From Larus michahellis (lineage: Eukaryota > Chordata > Aves > Charadriiformes > Laridae): a DNA stretch of 64,000 bases. Where the stretch lies: contig NC_133906.1 of assembly GCF_964199755.1 (NCBI RefSeq), positions 9,610,001-9,674,000 on the forward strand, written 5' to 3'. This document shows, one piece after another, positions 36,141-45,555 of the stretch (its first letter is position 1; each line of letters begins with the position of its first letter). A program made the translations under genes and the position numbers. Below the pieces are notes generated by a model, which was not told the origin of the DNA, did no database searches, and saw only the letters and a list, made by a program, of their open reading frames with translations.

Positions 36141-39100
36141 AAAGAAGGAGGATCTTACCCAGAGAGACTCCAGGAGTGTGCTTAATGTTCCATAAGAAGC
36201 ATACAAAGCAGTCTTACACATCCTGCTTACTCCTCTCTTAACCTCATGGAGGCTCCAAAAGCCGATCCCTATAAAACTATCAGCAGCAGTACACCAACAT
36301 CTGATGCTAATGTGAATTAATTCCTTCTATATTTTCTCTTGCAGTAAAACCTGACCCACCTCAATGTCAGCATGTGGCCACAAATGGAACAGTGACCTGG
36401 ACATATCCCAGAACGTGGAGCACACCAAAGTCCTACTTCCCTTTGACTTTCAGGGTCAAAGTTGAAAGTACAAAGAAACGCAAAATCCAGGTAGAGATAC
36501 AACATTTGAAACACAATTTTCTTGCTTGAAGAATATAATAATATATAAAATCATGGACTAAAATTAAAAAATAAAAAAAAAAGGATGCTGAGACCCAAAT
36601 ATGGCAGAGTAAGACCTCCTTCCCAGTCCTATTCCTATGAGCAGTGAGATCCAAACAACACACTCTGGGGTGGATGCAACCCTGATGTAACTGGGGAGGT
36701 AAAATCCTGCCCAGCATTGCACAGCTGTGCTAGCTTGAGAAATGTATTTACTAATTCATTAGTAGGCTGTGTGGGTCCTAATGTGGGAAAATCCCAATTT
36801 CCAAATCAAGAAGTCTAGGATCTGTTGCGCTGATTTCCTTGTATGTTGTTTGCACCTGAGTAGCTCAGACTTTATAGGTGAATTGGCAAATAAGGCATCA
36901 ATGACTCATTTGGTAGCATTTCTGTGGAGACTGGCGAAGACTACAGTCTTTGCCACTCGCTTTCCAGTTACTAGTTAATTGTTAACTAAACATTGCTACT
37001 CTGTATTAGCTTTAAATGACAAAATGGTTTTGCTTCCTTTGCTAATGCTGATGGAAACACTAAAGGGTACACAACAGTAGTAGTGTGATTTGCCTAGTTT
37101 GCCAAAGAAATCAACAGCAGAACTGGAAAGAAATACACAAACCAGTTGACTACGGTGCAGGTCCTTAACTGCAGTGCTGCTCTTCCTTGGCCCAGCAATC
37201 AGAAAAGTAAGCAAATGTAACGATCATTCCAGTTTGTCAACTGATTAAATCAAAGATGGCTGTCTTCAAAGAGGATGTCTTTTTCTATGTGAAAAAAGTA
37301 AGCAAGCCTGTACCAGCAGATGGGGCCATTCCCCTAGTGTTGACTCCTTGATTTGCAGTCCATTAGGTAGAGAAACTGGCCAGTCTAGAGTGCTTCTTGT
37401 ATCAGCCACAAGTCCTCAGTGGAAATTTCAACAATACTGAAAAGCAGCAACTTCTGCCTTTTAGGCTTCCCATTCTGGGAGAAGAAGAAAAAAGAGAAAA
37501 ACCCAGACAAACAAATAACCCTTTGTTTTAATGACTGTTTCAGTCTGGGGTTTGGATCACTTTACAACATCAGCTTCAGTGGAAAGTGGGCTTTTTAGTT
37601 TGTTTCTACTGAGGCTCAAGTTCTCATAAGTCCTCGTGAGTTTGGTATCCGTGGGTAAAGACTGGTGCCTCTGAAATAACAGACTACCAGTGGGATTTTT
37701 GAGTTACATGTGCTTGTTGCAATCTATCTGGCACTTTATTGTATATTCTGCTTCACCTTTACAATCCGCTGATGGAGCTGTGCCCTGTTCATAGGTCTAT
37801 GATGCTGAGGAGCAGTCTATTCAGATTCCAATGACTGGGCCAAAGGACAAGATCTCTGTGCGGGCCAGGGACCGCTATTACAACTCATCCTGGAGCGAAT
37901 GGTCTTCACATTGCAGGTGAGACTTAAAGAACTTTCTACTGGAGGAGCAGGGATGATTCCTTACTCAGGAGAGGAAGGAGTCTATGAACTTCTTGTGCTT
38001 CTTAAATACTCATTTATTTCACATTTCCTCGTAACCATTTTTGTCTCCTGAACATTTTTTCATTAAATATCTGTAAGAGCTGTCTAAATGATGATTCTCT
38101 TAAAAAAAAAATAATAATTGAGGAAACAATTAGAATCCATTTAAATCAGAGAGGAAACAATGGATGTAGGTTCATGGGCATAAGTAGCATTCTACCTAAC
38201 TGGGCAATTATAAAATATTCTTTAAGAAATATATGGGCATTTAGCCTTTGCTAGTGTAAGCCATGCTGATTTTTATGCTTTCTGTTCATTGATACTTATG
38301 AATCAATGTTGAGCATTGACATGCAGCAGACAATCTATATACAGCCAAGTTTTACCAGTAAAATAAGAAAGGGAGTGAGAGACAGAGAGGACATATTTGC
38401 TATTACAGAGAAAAGCTATTAGCAGCTTCTGCTGGTCCTAAGAATGGCTGTTTTCTTATTCTGTGAAATGATCAGCATTCTCTGACAGCTCTAAATTACT
38501 CTCAGCCTGGCTTTCCAGGTCAGAACAGATTTTTAAATATGGAAACAGCCTCCTTCAGATCAACACCAAAAAGAATTATGCAGATTATTTTATCTTCTTC
38601 CTCTCTTTTGTTTTGTAATTTTGGGGTGGGTTTTTTCAATTAGGTGTAGATGCAAATCTCTCTGACCTCCAAGTTTCTTGAGTCACACTGTTGAAAAGTT
38701 GTAAACTTGTAGCCCAAGTGAAACACCAGAAATGAGATCATGTTGTCCTGTGGACCCAGTCTTCATTGGTACAGGGGCATTTATTTACTTGCCAATGGGA
38801 ACTGAAGGAAAATTTCAAAAGGGCCGTAGCTGGAGAGGTGCCTGACTCTCTTCGGTTGAAGCTGAATCGCTAATCTCCATCAGACACAGGAACTTCTGAG
38901 CCTTGCATTATGTCATCCCGAGTCCTGTAGAGAAATTGAGTGGTGGCATTTCACTAGATGGCTCAGACCAGCAAAGCTTTATTGAGAAATGGACTAGAAT
39001 ACAGAGACCTGCACAGGCTGGAGAGTTGGGTGGAGAGGAACCTTATGAAATTCAACAAGGGCAAGTGTAGGGTGCTGCACCTGGGGAGGAATAACCCCAT

Positions 39101-39878
39101 GCAGCAGGACAGGTTGGGGGCTGACCTGCTGGAGAGCAGCTCTGTGGAAAGAGACCTGGGAGCCCTGGTGGACAACAGGATGACCATGAGCCAGCAATGT
39201 GCCCTTGTGGCCAAGATGCCAATGGCATCCTGGGGTGCATCAAGAAGAGTGTGGCCAGCAGGTCGAGGGAGGTCATCCTCCCCCTCTACTCTGCCCTGGT
39301 GAGGCCGCATGTGGAGTACTGTGTCCAGTTCTGGGCTCCCCGGTTCAAGAAGGACAGGGAACTGCTGGGGAGGGTGTAGCAAAGGGCTACCAAGATGATT
39401 AGGGTACTCGAACATCTCCCTTATGAAAGAAGGCTGAAGGATTTGGGTTTCTTCAGTCTGGAAAAAAAGACGACTGAGGGGGGATCTTATCAACACTTAT
39501 AAATACTTTAAGGGAGGGTGTCAGGAGGATGGGGCCAGGCTCTTTTCAGTGGTGCCCAGGGACAGGACAAGAGGTAATGGGCACAAACTTGAGCATAGGA
39601 AGTTCCACCTAAACATGAGAAGGAACTTCTTTACTTTGAGGGTGGCAGAGCCCTGGCACAGGCTGCCCAGAGGGGTGGTGGAGTCTCCGTCTCTGGAGAC
39701 ATTCCAAACCCGCCTGGACGCGTTCCTGTGCAACCTGCTCTGGGTGACCCTGCTCTGGCAGGGGGTTGGACTAGATGATCTCCAGAGGTCCCTTCCAACC
39801 CCTGCCATTCTGTGATTCTGTCTGAGGAACATAAAGATAATCCTTGTGTAAATTTCCTTTCTCTTATTTTACAGATAA
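30801..39878 (+). CDS. IL12B: Interleukin-12 subunit beta (p40), seven coding exons
   Basis: Shared secreted subunit of IL-12 (with p35) and IL-23 (with p19), which drive Th1 and Th17-type immunity through IL-12R beta 1. Coding segments are 30801-30882, 32801-33082, 34206-34323, 35336-35529, 36345-36490, 37795-37916 and 39875-39878. They total 948 bases and encode 315 residues with no frameshift. All introns are GT/AG. The start is the first ATG of exon 2 and opens a signal peptide (about residues 1-20, cleavage probably after EA). Residues 22-105 form the Ig-like D1 (C48/C87). D2 follows, with C130/C141 and C168/C186, then C192, which aligns with the human cysteine bonded to p35/p19. D3 is a fibronectin III domain opening at KPDPP (227-231) and carrying WSEWS (307-311), the cytokine-receptor box. 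There are seven N-glycosylation sequons (N84, N124, N134, N147, N215, N239, N304). The D3 cysteine pattern differs from human. Identification is secure. Confidence 0.97.
30883..32800 (+). other. IL12B: IL12B intron 2
   Basis: About 1.9 kb of intronic sequence. A 149-codon antisense open frame at 31054-31503 has no recognisable homology and is judged chance. An A12 run lies at 32558-32569. Confidence 0.85.
32801..33082 (+). CDS. IL12B: IL12B exon 3 (Ig-like D1)
   Basis: Residues 28-121 plus one base, ending ...SILKSFK before donor GTACGG. It contains the D1 cysteines (C48, C87) with the Ig signature DAGNYTC at 81-87. Confidence 0.95.
34206..34323 (+). CDS. IL12B: IL12B exon 4 (D2, first half)
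   Basis: Acceptor TTTTTTCATCTAG and donor GTAAGA. Residues 122-160 and part of 161. It carries the C130/C141 pair in the typical cytokine-receptor setting ([14 protein letters not shown]). Confidence 0.94.
35336..35529 (+). CDS. IL12B: IL12B exon 5 (D2, second half)
   Basis: Acceptor CTGTATTCAG and donor GTGAGT. Residues 161-225 and part of 226. It contains C168, C186 and C192. The [13 protein letters not shown] block is shared with mammalian p40 and includes a glycosylation sequon at N215. Confidence 0.95.
36119..36143 (+). repeat. Poly(A) tract in IL12B intron 5
   Basis: 25 uninterrupted A bases after a short CA repeat. No retroelement body was recognised beside it. Confidence 0.9.
36345..36490 (+). 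CDS. IL12B: IL12B exon 6 (D3, first half)
   Basis: Acceptor TCTCTTGCAG and donor GTAGAG. Residues 226-274, phase 0 at the 3' end. It opens the fibronectin III D3 (KPDPPQC) and has a conserved [13 protein letters not shown] block. Arg262 stands where human p40 has its unpaired cysteine. Confidence 0.94.
37795..37916 (+). CDS. IL12B: IL12B exon 7 (D3, WSEWS)
   Basis: Acceptor CCTGTTCATAG and donor GTGAGA. Residues 275-314 and two bases of codon 315. It carries [16 protein letters not shown] and the C-terminal cysteine C314. Reading straight through the donor gives AGG TGA, that is Arg then stop. Confidence 0.94.
39000..39825 (+). mobile_element. CR1 LINE 3' fragment in IL12B intron 7
   Basis: Chicken Repeat 1 non-LTR retrotransposon, 5'-truncated, same strand as IL12B. 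Translation shows the C-terminal part of CR1 reverse transcriptase: [19 protein letters not shown] (from about 39039), then [20 protein letters not shown] in another frame (about 39259-39321), a TAG in place of a sense codon at 39377-39379, then [20 protein letters not shown] (from about 39576) and [10 protein letters not shown]. At least one frameshift and one stop make it defective. The 3' end (CCATTCTGTGATTCTGTCTG) is the typical CR1 terminus with its short octamer repeat. The 5' boundary is approximate. Confidence 0.93.
39875..39878 (+). CDS. IL12B: IL12B exon 8 coding end
   Basis: Acceptor TCTTATTTTACAG is followed by A TAA. Joined to the last two bases of exon 7 this makes AGA TAA: Arg315 and stop. 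All later exon 8 sequence is 3'UTR. Confidence 0.85.
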
Positions 39879-40166
39879 CCAGTAAGAGATTCTAAGAGAA
39901 TGGCACAATGCTCTTAAAGAAAGCAAAGAATGAATTAGCACAAGAACATAAGCATAATTACAAGAAAAATACGCATTTGAGATTATTGAGAAGCTGTACT
40001 ATATCTTTTTTTGTAACAGATTAATATGGTTCTGATTTTAGCATCTCTTTTAAATTCCCCTGATTTGAGTAAGACCTTTAGCATACTTCATGTTATATTA
40101 ACATGTATAGTATTTTGATACATTGCTGTCAGCTTTTATTGTAGGTTCTGCATATTATTGTATTGC

Positions 40167-40209
40167 ATTTATTTATTTATTTATTTATTTATTTATTAGT
40201 ATTTATTTA
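40167..40209 (+). promoter_or_regulatory. IL12B: AU-rich element (overlapping ATTTA array)
   Basis: About seven overlapping ATTTA motifs in an uninterrupted ATTT repeat, then two more after ATTAGT. Such clusters bind decay factors such as tristetraprolin (TTP) and make cytokine messages short-lived. The same tract can be viewed as an ATTT microsatellite. Confidence 0.8.
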
Positions 40210-40340
40210 CTCTATGTGACTTGCAATGCCAGATGATAGCAACCACTATTTAAACTGTTTCATGTGTTAATTTATTTGGAAAGTAACTTACTTGAAAGAA
40301 CTTTTTTAGTGTTCTATTATTTAACTATTTAATTATTTTA

Positions 40341-40369
40341 ATATTTATTTATTTATTTTTATTTATTTT
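40341..40369 (+). promoter_or_regulatory. IL12B: Second AU-rich element
   Basis: Several further ATTTA motifs in the 3'UTR, about 135 bases beyond the first cluster. Confidence 0.65.
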
Positions 40370-40857
40370 GTTGAAATGTATCAGCATAGAAAGCCTTGGC
40401 TGCATGAGGTAGCCAAATCACATATTTTAGCCATCCTCATTGTCCAATCTGATTGCCGATGTTTTAGTAAAAGAAGGAATTGCAAGTTCTGAGTCCTAGA
40501 AGTGTTAGCTGCTGCATTCTGTCAGCTGTCTGTGCTTACATCATGTTGATGCCCAGCTGGTGAACACTGCAAATAGTTGTTGCGTGAGAGACCAACCACT
40601 CTCAAAGCCCTACACTTGCAGCTGAACCCAAGCTGCAGTGGGAGCAATGGGAGTGCTGGCGTGGAGGCAGCTTTGAGGTGCTGTGGTTGAGAGTCCTGTT
40701 GGCACCTCTCATGAACATGAGAGGAAACGGGAGCCAACAGTGGAATACAACACCTCCTAAACAGAACTCCCTCTCTTTCATTCCTGTGATCATTGGAGGC
40801 TCTTTATTCAGTGACCCATGTGTACCCAGTGCATCTCTTACAGTGGAGTTTTCTGCC

Positions 40858-40863
40858 AATAAA
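40858..40863 (+). terminator. IL12B: Proximal poly(A) signal candidate, IL12B
   Basis: AATAAA, about 980 bases into exon 8. The downstream sequence is only weakly GT-rich. Confidence 0.35.
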
Positions 40864-41534
40864 ATCAATTCAGAGCTGCTGTGCCACAGGCAAAACCACA
40901 GGGCACGACTAGTCAAGAATCTGCAACTGAAACCAAGGCAGCTTAAATTATTTCAAAGTTTAACTGTGGTGTATCTGATATTTCAGAGAGCAGTCGGTAG
41001 CTGATTTTATATATGGATGTTAAGCATCTAATTAAAGTTAGAGTTTTAGAATACAGACTTTTATAGTTCATTTTGAAAGTATTTCCCTAGTATTGCAACA
41101 TGTGCTAGGCGTTTTCACAGAACCTTAGGAAAAAAACCTCAAGTCCTAGTTCTGAACTGCTTACAGTGTAAGTCCCCGGGTCTGGAAAGAAGCAGAAGCA
41201 TGTGTTCAAGCCTGTACATTTTTGTCAAACCACCTAAGTCCTGAATTTCAGGAGGGCAAAGTACATTAAAATATCTTTGAGGATTTAGCCCTTAATTCCT
41301 CATACAGGATCACTGAAATTAAATAATTACTTCCATTGTGACCATGCTTCCTTTTTCCCCAGTCTTATAAATGGGTGGCTATTTAAGATATTTAAATATT
41401 GAAATGTAGGAAGTATCTGATATTTCAGAAAACTGATGGTAATCTTTCTACAAGTGCCGTTAGTATTTATTAAGTGTACATATCTTATTTTTGCTATAAA
41501 TGCAATTACTTGCTTGTTTTACAAAGGAGCTAAT

Positions 41535-41540
41535 AATAAA
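41535..41540 (+). terminator. IL12B: Distal poly(A) signal candidate, IL12B
   Basis: AATAAA followed 20-45 bases later by TTTGGTTTACTTGTGATC, a convincing downstream GT-rich element. Confidence 0.5.
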
Positions 41541-41560
41541 TACATCTGAAAACAAGAAAA

Positions 41561-44500
41561 TTTGGTTTACTTGTGATCTTTTAAGAACGGTTAATATCAC
41601 TCTTCGCTTTCCTACCAGAATATTATACACTACTACTGAGGCAACATCTGTAGGGAGAAGTAATATTACTGATTAATGCTACCAAATTCCTGGCCTGTAC
41701 AACTGCACAGGACAACACAGAAAAGTGATGTCTGTTAGTCAGCAATCTCTTCTAAACCCTCTTCTGCAGGCTAAGAAGTTACTATTTCTTTTGCAGTCTG
41801 AGAGTACATTGAAGTTCACTGGCCTTTGTGGTCAGGTTTGCAACTGAAACCAGGCTGACATACATCTTGAGGTCTTTGAGGTTTCTCTCTAACACTGTTG
41901 GTACAGTGTTCAGAATTAGTAGGACATTCCTGTTCTTCAGACATCTGGGTTGAAACCCTGGCACCATTGAAACCAATCATTGAAGCCTCTCATTAACTTT
42001 GATTCAGCCTCACTTTCACTCTCAGAAATACTCAGGCTAAATTTACAAGTATTCCGACAAAGACTATATTGATCTATTACCTTTAGAGGAATACACCTTT
42101 CCGTGCCATGATCCCATAAGGTGAGTTAAACGTCCCTACAGGAAGCTTTTCTGGCGTAGATCATGAGGTAATGAGGAGCTGGTAGTGAGAAAAGTTATTG
42201 TCTAAGTTTCTTCTGAAAAATAACATAGCAAAGCTTGAAACTGCCCTTTTTTCTGCAGAAATCAAGTTAATTGTAAGATGGTTGCTCTCTAAGATATAAA
42301 GTTGGCTTCAGTCCTTGATTATCCATTTTCTGGGTCTTATATGGATCCAGTACCTCTGAATATCTACTCTAGAAATTGTCAGACAGTCTCCCATCTCTGA
42401 GGAACTCTCTGGATTGTTCCAAAAGGTGTTAATATCACAGCACAGATATTCACTAGGGTGGCTCCATCCACTGGAGATCATTACCTAACATACTCCATCC
42501 AGTCAAGAAAATAATAGTTGATATGTCAGTTCATCCTTGTACTTCTCTTTCCTAATTCCTCTCCTTGTTGCACCGCAAATAATCTGGAAACCTTCAGTGT
42601 CAAATGTAACAATGCATAGACCCAATCAGGCTGCACAATGTACAAAATTGCCCCTAGAAAAACTAAAAAAAAAAAGATGTCAAAATCAAAGCTTCTGAAA
42701 TAAAATAATGACAGAACTAAGTTTATTCCTGAGGCTCGGATGGTATGACAGTTATTAATTACATAGTCACGTAATAGGTCTTCCACTGGGCCCCTGTCTT
42801 ACTCAGCGACCCACCATTCTCTGGGAAGGGGCAGATCCTCCAGCTTTCTGTTCACACTCATCGTTCAGCATGTGGCTCTAGGTTTTGCCTACCACACCTC
42901 CCTAAATCTGCACTGACTAATTCCCTCCAGGGCTTTTTGTGAGTGCTCCTCATCCTAAAGAATGCTTTACAAATAGTTGGTGTACTTAACGAGGCACTAA
43001 TAGGTTGCAGAGGGAGCTTGCGATCCTCTAAGTGCTTCAGCCATTAGAGCTGGGTGGGCAGGCACTTGCTAACAGCAAAAGGAAAAAAAAAAAAAAAGGC
43101 TTATATCTAATTAGGGGCTCTGTGAGAGAATCCGTATTAGATTTCAGGTCCAAATGCTTCATAACCATCCCTCCTTCCATGTTGACCTTCATCTTTTGCC
43201 AATTCTTCATGAGTTGTACTTTCTTTTTTATAAAAGTTATAATATTTTAATAGAGGTAAAACCAATGTACGTCCTCTAACCTTGTTCTGAGACATGAAAA
43301 AAACTAAGAAACCTTTCCTCAAATATTTCAGTTTGACAGACTTCAGTGTGACAGAACTTCAAAGTGCTAAGCACCTGGAAATTACATCTTAAAATACAAA
43401 ATAGAAGGCAATTTAAAATAAGTCCTATTCAATGCTCGCTGTCCAATTCATTCACTGCTAAGTGTTAAGCTGTTAATGCCTGTTTTGCTGCTATCTGTAA
43501 AGAATCAAGTCATTCAGTAACATCAATGGTATGACCCTAAGTAACTCAAAGGATTCACAAGCTAGTTGCACTACAGTAGGTATCACAGCCTTGTCATTTA
43601 GCTTAACGAGATCAGAAGATACAAAGAAAAAGAATAAAGATCAGCTCTGGCCTTTGCAGAGTCACGGTGTTGGTGTATTTTTTTACTTTCTAAAATAACA
43701 TATGAAACCCTCACCTGGGATCTGTCCCAGCTTGATACCTGCAATTCTAAAGAAAGGCTCCTTTGATCTTTCTTAAGGTGTGGAAAATGGAAACTCACCT
43801 TCCTTCAGGCAAATACCCAAATATTTTGGCACAGTTTGATGCCTTAAGAAATACATCACTTGGTTCTCAAATCTTCCATTGAGCAAGACTTTAAAAGTCT
43901 GATATGTTAATTGCACATGGGTGGACAACCTTAACCACCCACACACAATAAAATTGATGGAGTCTGTGTACTGGATTCCATATAAACATGCACCGGACTC
44001 ACTAAGAGGTCTGAATTCCCACTTGTGACCGTATCCATATCTGTCTTGGCTTGTAGATTCTTCCCAGATACACATGGTGTCTGAGAATATGTTCTTTAGC
44101 TATTCCATGTGCCATTTTTTCAGCACTGTTGACGTCCTCAATGTGAGAATGGGAGCAAGCTACTGCGCATCAATGCTTTCTGGAATGCAGGCAGATAACA
44201 TCCTCCCATGCAGAATAAAGCAGGCACTTAACTAATGATGTTTTGCAGCAGTGTATTTGGCATCACATTTGTGCTCCATTCAGGGCTCCAAAAATAAAAG
44301 CAACATATCAATAATTGTGACAAACGTCCTCACTCTCAGAAAAATATGCACTAATATTTTATCAGATGTAACAGGCCCATTAAAGTAAATAAACATTTGT
44401 TCACCAAGTAATTGCTTTTTCTTCTTCAAAATAACAACTTGCAGAGGTAAGACTTTGGGAAAAGACAAGATACAATGATAAAAGTAGAAAACTATCAGAG

Positions 44501-44880
44501 GCCCACAATTAACATACGTGTATTAAAACAGTACTTCCCAGATCAACGGAAACCAGTACGAGTTTGCCAATGAGGCAAAAAATTCACCCATAATTTTTCA
44601 ATGTGAACAGAGTACCTACCATAAATTTCAGAGTTAGTTTTAGGAATTGTGAAGAGGCCATACTTAACCAACTCTGGGAAGCAGCTATTACTAAAGAGAT
44701 CTGAACACTTGTTTTCCAAGAAACAACATTTTTTCGAGTAGCTAAAATCAATCAAATGTGCTACTCTTTTGTCCATGTCTGCTTTGCCAAATCTAGAAAT
44801 GTAAACTCATAAGGACAAGTATAATATGCCACAAAGTCCCTAAACAGCTGACTGCCAGCAACAGTTGACATTCATCTATA
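41561..44880. other. Intergenic DNA, no supported gene
   Basis: Minus-strand open frames of about 100 codons (43773-44075) and 77 codons (44543-44776) have protein-like composition but no recognisable domain. I do not see exons of UBLCP1, the tail-to-tail neighbour of IL12B in mammals. A poly(A) run lies at about 43083-43097. Confidence 0.45.
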
Positions 44881-45555
44881 AGAATCACAGAATCAGTTCA
44901 GGTTGGAATGGACCACTGGAGGTCACCTGGTTCCCCACATCCCCACCCCACCACTAGACCATGGCCAGTATAGAAGGCATTAATTTTTTAATATCTCCAA
45001 GGATGGAGTTTCCATAATCTTTCTGGGCAATGCTTTCCAATGCTTGACTACTCTCATTGTGAAATTCGTTTTCTTCACATCTAATTGGAATTTCTCTTGC
45101 TGCAATTCGCGCTAGTCTCTCTTCCTTTCACTGTGCACCTCCAAGAAGAGTCTGGCTCTTTTCTTCTCTGTACACCCCTATAAAGTAGCTGAAGACAACA
45201 ATGAGACTTTGTTTTCTTTCTTTAAACTGAACAAACCACTCGTCTCAGTCTTTCCTAGTATAACATGTGCTTCATTCTTTTAAACATCTTAGTGGTCCTT
45301 CACTGGATTTGCTCCAGTATTTCAGGGTGTGTCTTGTGCTGGGGAGCCCAGAACTGTATGCAGAATCCAGATGCAGCCTCATAAGTGCTGAACCGAGGGA
45401 AACAACATTTTTTTTGACTTGATAATTACATTCTTACTAATACAGCTCAGTACACAGACTTGGAGTTGTTCACTATAGGGGCAAACCATTGACTCATGCT
45501 CAACTTGTCCACCAAGAGAAGAACCACCCTGTTCTCCTCTCAATCTGCCATTGAA
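44881..45555 (-). mobile_element. Old CR1 LINE 3' fragment, minus strand
   Basis: Starts with AGAATCACAGAATC, the reverse complement of the CR1 3' terminus, then the familiar antisense CR1 run: CAGGTTGGAATGGACCACTG, ATATCTCCAAGGATGGAG (44991-45008), CTGGGGAGCCCAGAACTG (45339-45356) and CTCAACTTGTCCACCAAG (45499-45516). Many substitutions and small indels relative to the CR1 pattern mark it as older than the copy in IL12B intron 7. The far boundary is approximate. Confidence 0.85.

Larger units (their letters stand above)
39879..41560 (+). other. IL12B: IL12B 3' untranslated region
   Basis: AT-rich sequence with clustered ATTTA pentamers, typical of unstable cytokine mRNAs. The distal end is set by the AATAAA at 41535-41540, which is followed by GT-rich sequence. 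An earlier AATAAA (40858-40863) and an ATTAAA (41031-41036) could give shorter forms. The true end is not decided by the sequence. Confidence 0.55.

Noticed and set aside
38963-39496. 177-codon minus-strand open frame, among the longest in the window
   Set aside because: It is the antisense of the CR1 reverse-transcriptase fragment, whose sense strand carries the homology.
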